Shown here: positions 16,807 to 25,236 of the stretch, in pieces
Numbering within the stretch: position 1 is the first letter of the stretch
How the letters are laid out: each line of letters begins with the position of its first letter
Source of the DNA: Sphingobacteriales bacterium
GTDB taxonomy: Bacteria > Bacteroidota > Bacteroidia > Chitinophagales > Chitinophagaceae
Direction of reading: 5' to 3'
Assembly: GCA_004144175.1 (NCBI GenBank)
Contig: SEFT01000004.1
Span: 248,001-312,000 of the forward strand
Length of the DNA stretch: 64,000 bases
Notes under the pieces: model-generated
What the model was told of the DNA's origin: nothing
Database searches by the model: none
The model's input: only the letters and a program-made list of their open reading frames with translations
Translations under genes and position numbers: made by a program

Positions 16807-18702
16807 ATGGCAAAGATCATTGGCATTGACTTAGGAACGACCAACTCTTGCGTAGCGGTAATGGAGGGCAACGAACCTGTAGTTATCGCGAACGATGAAG
16901 GTCGCCGCACCACGCCTTCAATTGTGGCTTTCTTGAAAAATGGCGAGCGTAAGGTAGGTGATCCTGCAAAACGTCAGGCCATCACCAACCCTTCTAACAC
17001 TATTATGTCCATCAAGCGTTATATGGGCCGCCGCTTCGACGAAGTGACAGGCGAAATGACGCACAATGCATACAAAATTGTAAAAGGCGACAACAACACG
17101 CCGCGTGTTGACATCGACGGACGTATGTACACGCCACAGGAAATATCAGCAATGACTCTTCAGAAAATGAAGAAAACAGCTGAAGAATTCCTGGGCTATG
17201 AAGTAAGCGAAGCGGTTATTACCGTACCGGCATACTTCAACGATGCACAGCGCCAGGCTACTAAAGAAGCAGGCGAGATCGCCGGCCTAAATGTACGCCG
17301 TATCATCAATGAGCCTACTGCAGCAGCATTGGCTTATGGCCTTGACAAGCAACATAAAGACAGCAAGATAGCCGTATTCGACCTTGGTGGTGGTACGTTC
17401 GACGTATCGGTACTGGAGCTGGGCGATGGCGTATTTGAAGTAAAATCGACCAACGGTGATACGCACCTGGGTGGTGATGACTTCGATAAAGTGATCATGG
17501 ACTGGCTGGCTGACGAATTTAAGAAAGACGAAGCCGTAGACCTGCACAAAGACCCGATGGCTTGGCAGCGCCTGAAAGAGGCTTCTGAAAAAGCTAAGAT
17601 CGAGCTGTCTTCTTCGCAGGAAACAGAGATCAACCTGCCTTACATCACAGCGGTTGACGGTGTGCCTAAACACCTGGTGCGCAAACTGACACGCGCTAAG
17701 TTCGAACAACTGGCTGACAGCCTGATAGAGCGTACACTGGAGCCTTGCCGCCGTGCATTGAAAGATGCCGGTATGAGCACCAGCGAAATAGACGAAGTGA
17801 TACTGGTAGGTGGTTCTACACGTATACCTAAGATACAGGAAGTAGTAGAGAAGTTTTTTGGCAAGAAGCCGAACAAGAGCGTAAACCCGGATGAAGTTGT
17901 AGCGATTGGCGCTGCGATACAGGGTGGCGTACTTACAGGTGATGTAAAAGACGTACTGCTGCTCGACGTTACTCCGCTTTCACTGGGTATCGAAACAATG
18001 GGTGGCGTAATGACCCGCCTGATAGAATCGAACACAACGATCCCTACTAAGAAGAGCGAGGTATTCTCTACTGCCAGCGATAACCAGCCTAGCGTTGAGA
18101 TCAACGTGATACAAGGTGAGCGCCCAATGGCTAAAGACAACAAATCGCTGGGCCGTTTCATACTCGATGGTATACCACCTGCACCGCGCGGCGTACCGCA
18201 GGTAGAGGTAATATTCGACATTGATGCGAATGGTATCCTGCACGTAACTGCGAAAGATAAAGGTACTGGTAAGCAACAGAACATCCGTATCGAAGCAGGT
18301 AGCGGTCTGAGCAAAGACGAGATCGAGCGTATGAAGAATGAGGCTAAAGCCAACGAAGAAGCGGACAACCAGGTACGTGAGCGTGTTGAGAAAATCAACA
18401 TGGCTGACGGACTGATCTTCAATAGCGAAAAGCAACTGAAAGAATACGGAGATAAAATACCGGGCGATCAGAAATCTACTATCGAATCGGCACTGAATGC
18501 ACTGAAAGAAGCTAAAGCTTCTGAGAACATCTCAGGCATCGACAAGAGCATGGAAGACCTGAACGCAGCATGGCAGGCAGCAAGCCAGCACATCTACAAT
18601 GCACAAGGCGGCGCTGATGGCAACCAGGGCGGTGCTCAACAGCAATCTGCAGGCCACGACGATGGCGGTGTAGCTGATGCAGAGTATGAGGAAGTAAAGT
18701 AA
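16807..18702 (+). CDS. dnaK: Molecular chaperone DnaK (Hsp70)
   Basis: Cytoplasmic ATP-dependent chaperone. The 631 residues start with [19 protein letters not shown] and include the nucleotide-binding motifs [15 protein letters not shown] and [13 protein letters not shown], the substrate-binding domain from about [11 protein letters not shown], a Gly/Gln-rich tail and the terminal EEVK that binds partner TPR domains. The length is normal. Neither grpE nor dnaJ is adjacent, so it is monocistronic, with terminators on both sides. The AT-rich 100 bases upstream hold no clear TAnnTTTG box or CIRCE-type repeat. Confidence 0.98.
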   Translation: MAKIIGIDLGTTNSCVAVMEGNEPVVIANDEGRRTTPSIVAFLKNGERKVGDPAKRQAITNPSNTIMSIKRYMGRRFDEVTGEMTHNAYKIVKGDNNTPRVDIDGRMYTPQEISAMTLQKMKKTAEEFLGYEVSEAVITVPAYFNDAQRQATKEAGEIAGLNVRRIINEPTAAALAYGLDKQHKDSKIAVFDLGGGTFDVSVLELGDGVFEVKSTNGDTHLGGDDFDKVIMDWLADEFKKDEAVDLHKDPMAWQRLKEASEKAKIELSSSQETEINLPYITAVDGVPKHLVRKLTRAKFEQLADSLIERTLEPCRRALKDAGMSTSEIDEVILVGGSTRIPKIQEVVEKFFGKKPNKSVNPDEVVAIGAAIQGGVLTGDVKDVLLLDVTPLSLGIETMGGVMTRLIESNTTIPTKKSEVFSTASDNQPSVEINVIQGERPMAKDNKSLGRFILDGIPPAPRGVPQVEVIFDIDANGILHVTAKDKGTGKQQNIRIEAGSGLSKDEIERMKNEAKANEEADNQVRERVEKINMADGLIFNSEKQLKEYGDKIPGDQKSTIESALNALKEAKASENISGIDKSMEDLNAAWQAASQHIYNAQGGADGNQGGAQQQSAGHDDGGVADAEYEEVK

Positions 18703-18705
18703 AGC

Positions 18706-18730
18706 TCCCCAGCCCGCTAAAGGGGGGAGG
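18706..18730. repeat. CCCC...CTAAAGGGGG repeat unit (left copy)
   Basis: CCCCAGCCCGCTAAAGGGGG just after dnaK. A related copy in inverted orientation lies at about 18793-18818. Each unit is itself roughly self-complementary. Similar C-rich/AAAGGGGG units are scattered between genes in many Bacteroidota genomes, so I treat it as a dispersed repeat remnant. Confidence 0.5.
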
Positions 18731-18746
18731 CAAGGTTAATATATCG

Positions 18747-18770
18747 GAAGGATGGCTTAGGCCATCCTTC
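18747..18770 (+). terminator. Rho-independent terminator of dnaK
   Basis: 10-bp perfect stem GAAGGATGGC / GCCATCCTTC with loop TTAG, followed by TTTGTTTT, 44 bases past the dnaK stop. Confidence 0.88.
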
Positions 18771-18792
18771 TTTGTTTTACAGAAATAATAAA

Positions 18793-18818
18793 GTTCCCCC
18801 TTTAGGGCGCGGAGGGGG
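18793..18818. repeat. CCCCCTTTAGGG...GGGGG repeat unit (right copy, inverted)
   Basis: TTCCCCCTTTAGGGCGCGG followed by AGGGGG. Its reverse complement contains CCCTAAAGGGGG and so resembles the unit at 18706-18730 in opposite orientation. The two copies flank the dnaK terminator. Confidence 0.5.
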
Positions 18819-18908
18819 CTGTAAGCAAATGTTAAGATTCCCCTTTCAGAGCGTTGACGGGCCTTTCCTGGCTCACTTTTTTCATACTTGTCTTTGCAAC
18901 AAATTGTT

Positions 18909-19094
18909 ATGACGATGAAAGGTTCAAGAGCGCAGGAAAACAGACAAAGCAAACAAGGCCCAACAAATATCCCGAAACCTGAGATAAGGGACAATCTGGA
19001 TAGCCGGGAGCGTAAAGAAGTAACATATAAAGAACGCACGAATAAGGCCGGTAGAAAGCCAAATTCGAGAGATAAAGACAAGCATGGTGCTTAA
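18909..19094 (+). CDS. Small, highly polar protein of unknown function
   Basis: Predicted 61-residue protein (or 59 from the second ATG) composed almost wholly of Lys, Arg, Glu, Asp, Asn, Gln, Pro and Gly, with no hydrophobic core; it is likely disordered. A start 21 bases upstream is possible. Support for being a gene: it is followed seven bases later by a perfect hairpin terminator, is isolated by terminators on both sides, and no ORF on the other strand looks real. I do not recognise a family. Nucleic-acid binding or a stress role would be speculation. Confidence 0.5.
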   Translation: MTMKGSRAQENRQSKQGPTNIPKPEIRDNLDSRERKEVTYKERTNKAGRKPNSRDKDKHGA

Positions 19095-19101
19095 ACATTA
19101 T

Positions 19102-19123
19102 AAAGGCTGCGATTGCAGCCTTT
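19102..19123 (+). terminator. Rho-independent terminator of the small polar ORF
   Basis: 9-bp perfect stem AAAGGCTGC / GCAGCCTTT with loop GATT, followed by GTTGTTT. Confidence 0.85.
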
Positions 19124-19180
19124 GTTGTTTATGGTATTTTTCCTCGCCTTATCTTTACTAAACATCTAACACCTCTTAAG

Positions 19181-19723
19181 ATGAGGCTTATTATATCATT
19201 ATTATTTCTTCTTGGGGGTATAACGTCGGCGCGGGGTCAAGATAGAGACTGCAACGTACCAATCAACAAAAAGAGAATTGTAACTAATGCCAACTTAGAA
19301 TATTTCGTTAAGCGCCTGAAGGAAGATTCTTATACGATCAGCCGTGATAAACATATGATGCCCCATTACATCAAGGGAACAGTAGAATGTCTGTTAGACA
19401 CCATGGCTAATCCCGGCGAAGCCTGGAACTCAAGCTGCGCATTTTTACCTAATAGACCTGACAGTGAATTGGTATTATTCGCGACTAATACGTTAAACGA
19501 CATTTTTTTGATCATGTACAGAACCGGGGGTATGTGGACGTGCGAACATCTAATGCTTCTTAAGTTGGAGAACAAGGGATTCAAGCCAGGCAAGCTCAAA
19601 GCTGTAGAAGATGTTTGGATTGGTCATGGGCTCTTCAAAGGCCATTCAATAACAGATATAGTCAAGTTTATAAAAAAGAATAAAGGTTCAGGGAAGGGCG
19701 ACGAAGAAGACGTATATTACTAA
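19181..19723 (+). CDS. Secreted protein of unknown function
   Basis: Predicted 180-residue exported protein with signal peptide MRLIISLLFLLGGITSARGQ. The body has mixed helical and strand character, four cysteines after the signal (near DRDC, VECLL, SSCAF and WTCEH), and a Lys/Gly/acidic tail ending DEEDVYY. I do not recognise the family. A TATCTTTA -7-like box lies at 19150-19157. It converges on the Rrf2 gene with four bases between the stop codons. Confidence 0.7.
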   Translation: MRLIISLLFLLGGITSARGQDRDCNVPINKKRIVTNANLEYFVKRLKEDSYTISRDKHMMPHYIKGTVECLLDTMANPGEAWNSSCAFLPNRPDSELVLFATNTLNDIFLIMYRTGGMWTCEHLMLLKLENKGFKPGKLKAVEDVWIGHGLFKGHSITDIVKFIKKNKGSGKGDEEDVYY

Positions 19724-19727
19724 TAAA

Positions 19728-20216
19728 CTACCCAATCCTCCCCATTATCCACTCTGCATTAGCCGCCTGCACTTCTGGTGTTGATACCTTTTCTACCCTG
19801 CCTATCACCATTGCTATGGTATGACTGCGTAATACTTTTTTCCAGGCTTCTTCCGCTTCATACATCGCCGCTGCAATAGTGCATATGGGTGTAAACTTTT
19901 TTACTAGATGAGCAGCAGGGGCACGCTGGCGTATCTCGGTACATTGAAAGGCTCGCTCTTTGCCTTCTATTGCTTCAACAACATCCAACAGCGTAATGTC
20001 TTTAGCCGGTTTTGCCAGTTTATATCCGCCTTTAGGTCCTACTCCGCCAACTACAATTCCTGCAGCCGATAATTTCCTCAGCGCCTTTCCTAAATACTCC
20101 CTAGGTACCGCATGGAACTCCGCCATCACCATGCCCGGCACAGTCGCCCTATCGGGCATATGGCCCAGCATTACTACACAGTGTATGGCCCACTCTACCT
20201 GATTGCTTAGTTGCAT
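19728..20216 (-). CDS. Rrf2-family transcriptional regulator
   Basis: Winged-helix DNA-binding protein of 162 residues. The family pattern is clear: MQLSNQVEWAIHCVVMLGHM at the start, the recognition region VPREYLGKALRKLSAAGIV, and the wing GPKGGYKLAKPAKDITLLDVVEAIEG. Classical iron-sulfur members have three closely spaced Cys after this; here only C92 and C112 are present (plus C13), so a standard [2Fe-2S] site is doubtful. The next gene upstream on the same strand is an AhpD-family protein, and its promoter contains a palindrome, so redox- or electrophile-responsive repression is a reasonable inference. Confidence 0.9.
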   Translation of the reverse strand: MQLSNQVEWAIHCVVMLGHMPDRATVPGMVMAEFHAVPREYLGKALRKLSAAGIVVGGVGPKGGYKLAKPAKDITLLDVVEAIEGKERAFQCTEIRQRAPAAHLVKKFTPICTIAAAMYEAEEAWKKVLRSHTIAMVIGRVEKVSTPEVQAANAEWIMGRIG

Positions 20217-20232
20217 ACTTCAAAAATAGAAA

Positions 20233-20255
20233 AAGTGCTATCAATGATAGCACTT
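20233..20255 (-). terminator. 23-base palindrome: AhpD-gene terminator and/or Rrf2 operator
   Basis: Arms AAGTGCTATCA and TGATAGCACTT flank one central A. On the minus strand it is followed by TTTTTCTATTTTT, which makes it a good terminator for the AhpD-family gene. It also lies 17 bases upstream of the Rrf2 start and has the 11-1-11 geometry seen in some Rrf2-family (NsrR) operators, so a dual role is possible. Confidence 0.7.
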
Positions 20256-20275
20256 GATAATCTCTAATACTTATA

Positions 20276-20767
20276 TCAAACTGTTGCCGCCTTATGAGCG
20301 TAGCGCTTGCTGATGTATTCGTCCATAGCGCCCGGTACCGTGCGGAAGCTTACCGCTATCCGGTTCCAGGTATTGATGGTAGCAACTGCCAATGTCAGGT
20401 CGATGATCTCGTCTTCGCTAAAATGCGCCTGTAGCCTTTCGAATACCGCATCCGGCACATGTGTTTCTGATAATAAGGTAACTGACTCCGCCCAATCCAA
20501 CGCAGCCCTTTCTTTGTCTGAAAACCAAGCGCATTCCTGCCAGGTAGCAACGGTATTTATCCTTCTTCTATCCTCGCCTTCGTACTGGGCCTCCTGCGTG
20601 TGCATGTCAAGGCAAAACGCACATCCGTTTATTTGCGATACTCTTATATCAATAAGGTGCAGCAGAATTGGATCTACCGTCTTTTGCGTGTATTGCGACA
20701 GTGCAAATACATGCTGGATGCCCTTGTGCATATTGCCTGCTTTAGAATAGTCGATACGTGATTTCAT
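20276..20767 (-). CDS. AhpD-like carboxymuconolactone decarboxylase family protein
   Basis: Protein of 163 residues with the AhpD/CMD core: RVSQINGCAFCLDMHTQEA, giving C49, C52 and H56 of the CxxCxxxH thiol-peroxidase-like motif. AhpD relatives reduce peroxides through the Cys pair with an external thiol; the actual substrate here is unknown. The gene is monocistronic and neighbours an Rrf2 regulator. A complete promoter is visible: TTG at 20814-20812 and TAATTTTG at 20794-20787 on the minus strand, with a palindrome filling the 17-base spacer. Confidence 0.9.
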   Translation of the reverse strand: MKSRIDYSKAGNMHKGIQHVFALSQYTQKTVDPILLHLIDIRVSQINGCAFCLDMHTQEAQYEGEDRRRINTVATWQECAWFSDKERAALDWAESVTLLSETHVPDAVFERLQAHFSEDEIIDLTLAVATINTWNRIAVSFRTVPGAMDEYISKRYAHKAATV

Positions 20768-20786
20768 TTTTTAATTGATTTGCAAA

Positions 20787-20814
20787 CAAAATTACGGACA
20801 ATAATTATCCGCAA
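20787..20814 (-). promoter_or_regulatory. Promoter of the AhpD-family gene with palindromic operator in its spacer
   Basis: On the minus strand: TTG (-33), then the 17-base imperfect palindrome CGGATAATTATTGTCCG (8-1-8, one mismatched pair), then TAATTTTG (-7). The spacing matches the Bacteroidota TTG-N17-23-TAnnTTTG consensus. A repressor bound to the palindrome would block both elements; the adjacent Rrf2 protein is the obvious candidate. Confidence 0.6.
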
Positions 20815-21004
20815 TTATAGTTTTCTAATAGTTGACTATTTAAAATCTCTATACTTAGCCGAACTCTACCTTGGAATAATTTTTTAATCGCGCATAGAAA
20901 CTGATTTTCAGAGCGATACATTTTACAGCATAATTAACGTGTAAGAGCTTCGGAATGGCTAGCAGTATAAGTAATAAATTGCCACACGAAATCAAGAATT
21001 AGAT

Positions 21005-21454
21005 ATGAGAAAACTGACACAACTCAAAACAGCCATTTGCCTGCTGATGGCATTTTCCCTGACCAACACGGCATCTTATGCTGCATTTCCCATCCAACAA
21101 ACGGCAGTAAATGAAATCGTAGTAAATAACGCGGTGGCGGCAACTACTACTCCCGTTGTAGCAAGCCCCTTTTCGGCTAATGTGCAGGCAGCGCCTGAAT
21201 TTGAAGGAATAAAAGCTAAAGGTAAAAGTGACCCCGGTGTACTTTCCTTTATACTAAGTATGGTAGGACTGGCACTACTGGCGCTTGGAGGCATTGTTGG
21301 TGGTATTTTGTTTCCACTGCTGGCGCTGATACCGGCAGGCATTGGTATCTACTATGGTGTTAAAGGTTTTGACCGCCACAACAAAGGCTTTGCAATAGCA
21401 GGTTTCGTCATCAGCATCCTTGTAGCATTATCAGCATTGGGCCGCATCTTATAA
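21005..21454 (+). CDS. Small AAFPI-motif membrane protein (paralogue 1)
   Basis: 149-residue exported membrane protein. The signal peptide ends at ASYA and is followed at once by AFPIQ, then a 50-residue Thr/Val/Ala-rich linker and two hydrophobic segments. Between these is the turn KGFDRHNKGFAIAGFVISI, resembling DUF4190-type small membrane proteins. Three related proteins are encoded at 54.0-55.5 kb, sharing AA[FY]P[IV] at the signal-peptide junction and the NKG-A-AG turn. Function unknown; orientation predicts an exposed linker outside the inner membrane. Confidence 0.75.
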   Translation: MRKLTQLKTAICLLMAFSLTNTASYAAFPIQQTAVNEIVVNNAVAATTTPVVASPFSANVQAAPEFEGIKAKGKSDPGVLSFILSMVGLALLALGGIVGGILFPLLALIPAGIGIYYGVKGFDRHNKGFAIAGFVISILVALSALGRIL

Positions 21455-21488
21455 GCAGCCCAATGCCTCTTCTCTATAAACCCTTCTC

Positions 21489-22265
21489 CTAGTCTGCTAC
21501 ATTGCTTTGCAGCAGCAGTGCAGCGCAGGCATTTGCGAAGAGGAATTTTTCCTCATCGCTGCCGGGCCCGAGGTACACACGGCCATTATCTATCAGCGAT
21601 ACTGCTGCCATCACATCACCGTCCTTATTCACTATCTCAAAGCCTGCACTGCCAAATGGCATATCACCAATGCGGCCATTTTTACTTTGCACCTGCCATA
21701 CAGGTTCTATTGTATAGTATTCATCGCCGCGGGTAAGGTAACCTGCCGGGTGCTTGCGGCGTATCTGCGCCTCATTGTTATCCAGGAACAGCTCCCAGGG
21801 CTCGTCGCCTTCTTTGGTCACGATCGACACCGAATAATTATTCTGGTAGATATCTGTTTGCTTATAAAGCGATAGAATGGAACCCGGTAGCCGTTTTTGT
21901 CCGCCGCGGGCAGTGCCCAGCAGCAGATCGTTAGCCGCCACACGGCTCACAGTCATTACATCGCTGGTATATTTTTCATCCGTCAGGCGGAAGTGTATCG
22001 ACTGCCTGCCGTGCATATGCTCCGTCCATATCATACCAGGGAAGCCGTTGACTCCCGCCCATTTCTGTATAGCAGAGCGTTTCACCATGGTAGTGCGGTA
22101 GTCTCCGAATGTGAGCTTCTGCTTTATCAATATGCCCATACGGCCCCTGGCCTTTAGCTCTTGCTGCTGGCTACGCAGCGGCTCGCGGGTAGCAAGGGAG
22201 AATCCCTGCGCAAAAGCAACAATGGTACAAAAAACAGTAAGCGCAGATAAAATCAACTTCTTCAT
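21489..22265 (-). CDS. Secreted protein of unknown function
   Basis: 258-residue predicted exported protein with signal peptide MKKLILSALTVFCTIVAFAQ. The body is rich in strands (IHFRLTDEKYTSDVMTVSR, NYSVSIVTKEGDEPWELFL) and ends in a helical segment FLFANACAALLLQSNVAD. No catalytic motif is visible and I do not recognise the family. It lies alone between the converging AAFPI gene and the GH13 gene; 61 bases separate it from the latter. Confidence 0.7.
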   Translation of the reverse strand: MKKLILSALTVFCTIVAFAQGFSLATREPLRSQQQELKARGRMGILIKQKLTFGDYRTTMVKRSAIQKWAGVNGFPGMIWTEHMHGRQSIHFRLTDEKYTSDVMTVSRVAANDLLLGTARGGQKRLPGSILSLYKQTDIYQNNYSVSIVTKEGDEPWELFLDNNEAQIRRKHPAGYLTRGDEYYTIEPVWQVQSKNGRIGDMPFGSAGFEIVNKDGDVMAAVSLIDNGRVYLGPGSDEEKFLFANACAALLLQSNVAD

Positions 22266-22326
22266 AGGTAATCATTCTTTCGCTACTATAACGCATCGAG
22301 ATAAAATTACCCCTACCCACCACGCA

Positions 22327-23970
22327 CTACACTATATCATCCGGCGACCCTACCCTCAACCATCTATAACCATAAGCTTCTAACGTCACGGTACGTTTAC
22401 GGCCTTTATTGGTAAAGGTCTCATGATGATCGAGCAGGTTGGTGAGTTGGCTGGTGTCATCTATCTTGAGTGTCAGCGTTACCTCGGCTGGCTTATTATT
22501 AAAGTTGTGCAGCACGATCAGCACCTTCTCCTTTCTGGTGTACTGCAAGGCCAGTACGCCTGCCACTTTCGTATCCAGCACCACCCATTCGCCCGTGCCT
22601 ATTTCGGGGCATTCCTTTCGTAGCTGTATGATACGCATCATCCAGTTGAGCAACGAGCCCTCGCTGCGGCGCTGATCCGAAACATTGACATGCTGATAAC
22701 TAAATGGCCCGACATCTATAACCGGATGCACCAGTTTAGCTGCCTGCGAGAAGCCCGCCTGCCTGTTGCCCGACCAGTGCATCGGCGTACGCACGGCATC
22801 GCGCTCATTCAGCGTCAGGTCATCGCCCATGCCTATTTCGTCGCCGTACCTTATCACCGGAGTACCGGGCAGTGAGAACATAAGACTATAGGCCAGCTCC
22901 ACCTGCTGCCTGCTACCCAGCATAGGGTTCAGACGGCGCCTGAGGCCGCGGCCGTATAGCTGCATATTTTCTTCGGGGCCAAAACGCTCAAATACTTTTT
23001 CTCTTTGTTTTTCCGTTAGCCTGCCCAGGTCCAGCTCATCGTGGTTGCGCAGGAACTGCGCCCATTGCGACGTTGGCGATGCCACCCTGGTGTCTTCCAA
23101 TGTCTTTACCAGTGGCGCTATATCGCCCGTTGCCAGTGCATAGAATGTATGCTGATTTACCAGGAAGTTGAACATCATGTGTATACCCTCGCCCTCGTCA
23201 CCAAAGTATTTGATGCTTTCCTTAGGTAGTACATTGGCCTCACCCAGCAATATGGCATCGCGGGTGCGCCACTGCAAAAATCGCCTGATATCCTGCAGGT
23301 ACTCAAAGTGCATTTTAGGCTTTACCTTTTTCTCGGTAGATATCGTTTCTATCATAAACGGTACAGCGTCTACACGGAAGCCCGCTACACCCAGCTGCAG
23401 CCAGTAACCCATGATACGTTCAATTTCCTTTCGCACTTCGGGGTTGTCGGTATTCAGGTCTGGCTGATGCTCGTAAAAGCGGTGATGGTACCAAGCTCCG
23501 GCTTCTTTGTCGTAGGTCCAGGTCGATTTCTGCACACCTGGGAATACCATTCCTTCATTCCAGGTCTCGGGTTTCTTCTCCGACCATACATACCAGTCGC
23601 GATAAGGAGAGTTCTTGTCTTTGCGGGCCGACTGGAACCAGGGATGCTTGTCTGAGGTATGATTTACTACCAGGTCAATGATCACGCGGATACCCCTGCG
23701 CTCGGCCTGGTGCATAAAGTCGACAAAGCTGCCATTACTGCCATGCCTCGGGTCTACGCTGTAATAGTCCTTTATATCGTAGCCATTGTCTCGGTTAGGT
23801 GTCGATTGGAAAGGCGCCAGCCATATAGTATTGATGCCCAGCGTATGCAGATAGTCCAACCGGTTACAAAGCCCTTCAAAATCGCCAATGCCGTCGCCAT
23901 TGGCATCCATAAAAGTTTCCAGGTCGAGGCTATAGATAATGGCATTCTTGTACCAAAGGTCTTCCGTCAT
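22327..23970 (-). CDS. GH13 alpha-amylase family enzyme, trehalose-synthase-like
   Basis: 547-residue glycoside hydrolase family 13 protein. The four conserved regions are present: IIDLVVNHTSD (about 97-107), GFRVDAVPF with nucleophile D201, LLGEANV with acid/base E244, and FLRNHDELDL with D311. The start DLWYKNAIIYSLDLETFMDANGDGIGD and the RTPMHWSGNRQAGFS segment are typical of trehalose synthase (maltose-trehalose isomerase) and close oligosaccharide hydrolases. There is no signal peptide, so it is cytoplasmic. No maltokinase or glycogen gene is adjacent, leaving hydrolase versus isomerase open. Confidence 0.85.
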   Translation of the reverse strand: MTEDLWYKNAIIYSLDLETFMDANGDGIGDFEGLCNRLDYLHTLGINTIWLAPFQSTPNRDNGYDIKDYYSVDPRHGSNGSFVDFMHQAERRGIRVIIDLVVNHTSDKHPWFQSARKDKNSPYRDWYVWSEKKPETWNEGMVFPGVQKSTWTYDKEAGAWYHHRFYEHQPDLNTDNPEVRKEIERIMGYWLQLGVAGFRVDAVPFMIETISTEKKVKPKMHFEYLQDIRRFLQWRTRDAILLGEANVLPKESIKYFGDEGEGIHMMFNFLVNQHTFYALATGDIAPLVKTLEDTRVASPTSQWAQFLRNHDELDLGRLTEKQREKVFERFGPEENMQLYGRGLRRRLNPMLGSRQQVELAYSLMFSLPGTPVIRYGDEIGMGDDLTLNERDAVRTPMHWSGNRQAGFSQAAKLVHPVIDVGPFSYQHVNVSDQRRSEGSLLNWMMRIIQLRKECPEIGTGEWVVLDTKVAGVLALQYTRKEKVLIVLHNFNNKPAEVTLTLKIDDTSQLTNLLDHHETFTNKGRKRTVTLEAYGYRWLRVGSPDDIV

Positions 23971-24045
23971 AGCAACAGCAGTATTAGCTTTTTAAGATGA
24001 TACTACTGTCCCATTAGAATAATGCCAAAGAGGCGGAACTGACCG

Positions 24046-24432
24046 TTACTCCCTGAAGCCGAAGAATAAGTACAGATACACAATGCGCGAAAACCGCATA
24101 AGCCATGGCTGCAGCAGGATGACAACTACGATAGAGGTAACGAGAAAATAATAAACGCTGTTGTCCTTATAAGACATGCCGAATATGGGCCAGTACCAAA
24201 GGATATTCAGGAAGAAGATCATAACGGTAAGGGCATAATTTATACCCGGGCCATTATTGGTTTCGTAGATCAGCCTTTCGCCGCAGTTGTTGCAGTTATT
24301 GCGCATCTTTACACAGCTACCCAGTGGGAAGATGCGTTTGTTGACAAACACATCGCCTTTCCTGCATACAGGGCATTTCATCCGGAAGAGGCTAATAATA
24401 AGCGATGGTTTTGATTCGGACACCTTTGACAT
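24046..24432 (-). CDS. DUF983 family zinc-ribbon membrane protein
   Basis: Predicted 128-residue protein, taking ATG 24432 rather than an upstream in-frame ATG because the family begins close to it. It has a zinc ribbon with C20-x2-C23 (MKCPVCRKG) and C47-x2-C50 (NNCNNCGER), then two membrane helices separated by a short loop (LTVMIFFLNILWYWPIF and VYYFLVTSIVVVILLQPW). This is the DUF983 pattern; function is unknown. A TAACTTTG -7-like box at 24449-24442 would place the transcript start almost at the ATG. Confidence 0.85.
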   Translation of the reverse strand: MSKVSESKPSLIISLFRMKCPVCRKGDVFVNKRIFPLGSCVKMRNNCNNCGERLIYETNNGPGINYALTVMIFFLNILWYWPIFGMSYKDNSVYYFLVTSIVVVILLQPWLMRFSRIVYLYLFFGFRE

Positions 24433-24441
24433 TTTCAGCCG

Positions 24442-24449
24442 CAAAGTTA
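24442..24449 (-). promoter_or_regulatory. Putative -7 box of the DUF983 gene
   Basis: Minus-strand TAACTTTG lies 9 bases before the ATG at 24432. If used, the 5' untranslated region would be only a few bases. TTTG at 24479-24476 is 26 bases away, longer than the usual spacer. Confidence 0.3.
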
Positions 24450-24508
24450 AGATTTTCAACCCCGTTAAAGGCTTTCAAATAAGTACGCTCAATTTATGCG
24501 ATATTGTG

Positions 24509-25126
24509 ATGATGACAGAAGCTGGCAATGGCATACAACACCGGGCTTTACTACTGCAAAGCGACGTTAATTTCAACCAGCTATACCCCTTTAAGATACA
24601 GAAGCTGGCAAAAACCCACTGGACACCGCTGCACATTGCCCAGAAAGCCGCAGCGTTCCTTACCGCATGCGATGGTGCCAGAATATTAGACATCGGTAGT
24701 GGGGCAGGTAAGTTTTGCCTGGCTGCAGCGTGTTATCATCCCAATGCCACGTTCCACGGTGTAGAACAGAGAAAGACATTGATAAACCATGCACTGAAGG
24801 CAAAAGAGAAACTGGCGCTCGATAATGTGTCTTTCATACACAGCAATTTTACGGAGCTGGACTTCTCAACATACACAGGATTCTATTTTTTCAATTCCTT
24901 TTACGAAAACATAGACGATTCGCTACCTATTGATGAAGCGATAACGGGATCGGAAAAGATGTATGAGCAATACTTACAAGAGCTGCAACACAAGCTAAGA
25001 GCGATGCCGACGGGCACGAAGATCGTCACTTACCACGCTGCAAATGAAGCAGTCCCATGGGGCTATTACCTGGCACACACCGAAGAGCAGGGCAACCTGA
25101 ACTTCTGGATCAAAAATCTGGATTAA
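24509..25126 (+). CDS. Class I SAM-dependent methyltransferase, target unknown
   Basis: Predicted 205-residue methyltransferase. The ORF extends further upstream but overlaps the divergent DUF983 gene, and the protein-like region begins at MMTEAGNGIQHRALLLQSDV. The SAM-binding motif I is ARILDIGSGAGKFCLAAA (about 57-74), motif II is ATFHGVEQR, and motif IV is FYFFNSFYENID in place of the more common D-x-x-Y. The latter is seen in protein or small-molecule methyltransferases of unknown target. It stands alone between divergent and downstream genes. Confidence 0.75.
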   Translation: MMTEAGNGIQHRALLLQSDVNFNQLYPFKIQKLAKTHWTPLHIAQKAAAFLTACDGARILDIGSGAGKFCLAAACYHPNATFHGVEQRKTLINHALKAKEKLALDNVSFIHSNFTELDFSTYTGFYFFNSFYENIDDSLPIDEAITGSEKMYEQYLQELQHKLRAMPTGTKIVTYHAANEAVPWGYYLAHTEEQGNLNFWIKNLD

Positions 25127-25189
25127 TCTTTTGGCGGAATACGCCCGATAAATGCCGTAAATGCACCTGCACTTACAGCCGTCTGTCAC

Positions 25190-25197
25190 TATGTTTG
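25190..25197 (+). promoter_or_regulatory. Putative -7 box of the VOC gene
   Basis: TATGTTTG matches TAnnTTTG, 39 bases before the ATG at 25237. No -33 TTG at standard distance. Confidence 0.35.
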
Positions 25198-25236
25198 CAG
25201 TGATAACACGATACTGAACAACTAAATAACAATGCT

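Noticed and set aside
17640-18422. 260-residue open frame antisense to dnaK
   Set aside because: It is a shadow of the dnaK codons on the other strand, Ser- and Thr-rich with no family features. High codon bias of dnaK keeps the antisense frame open.
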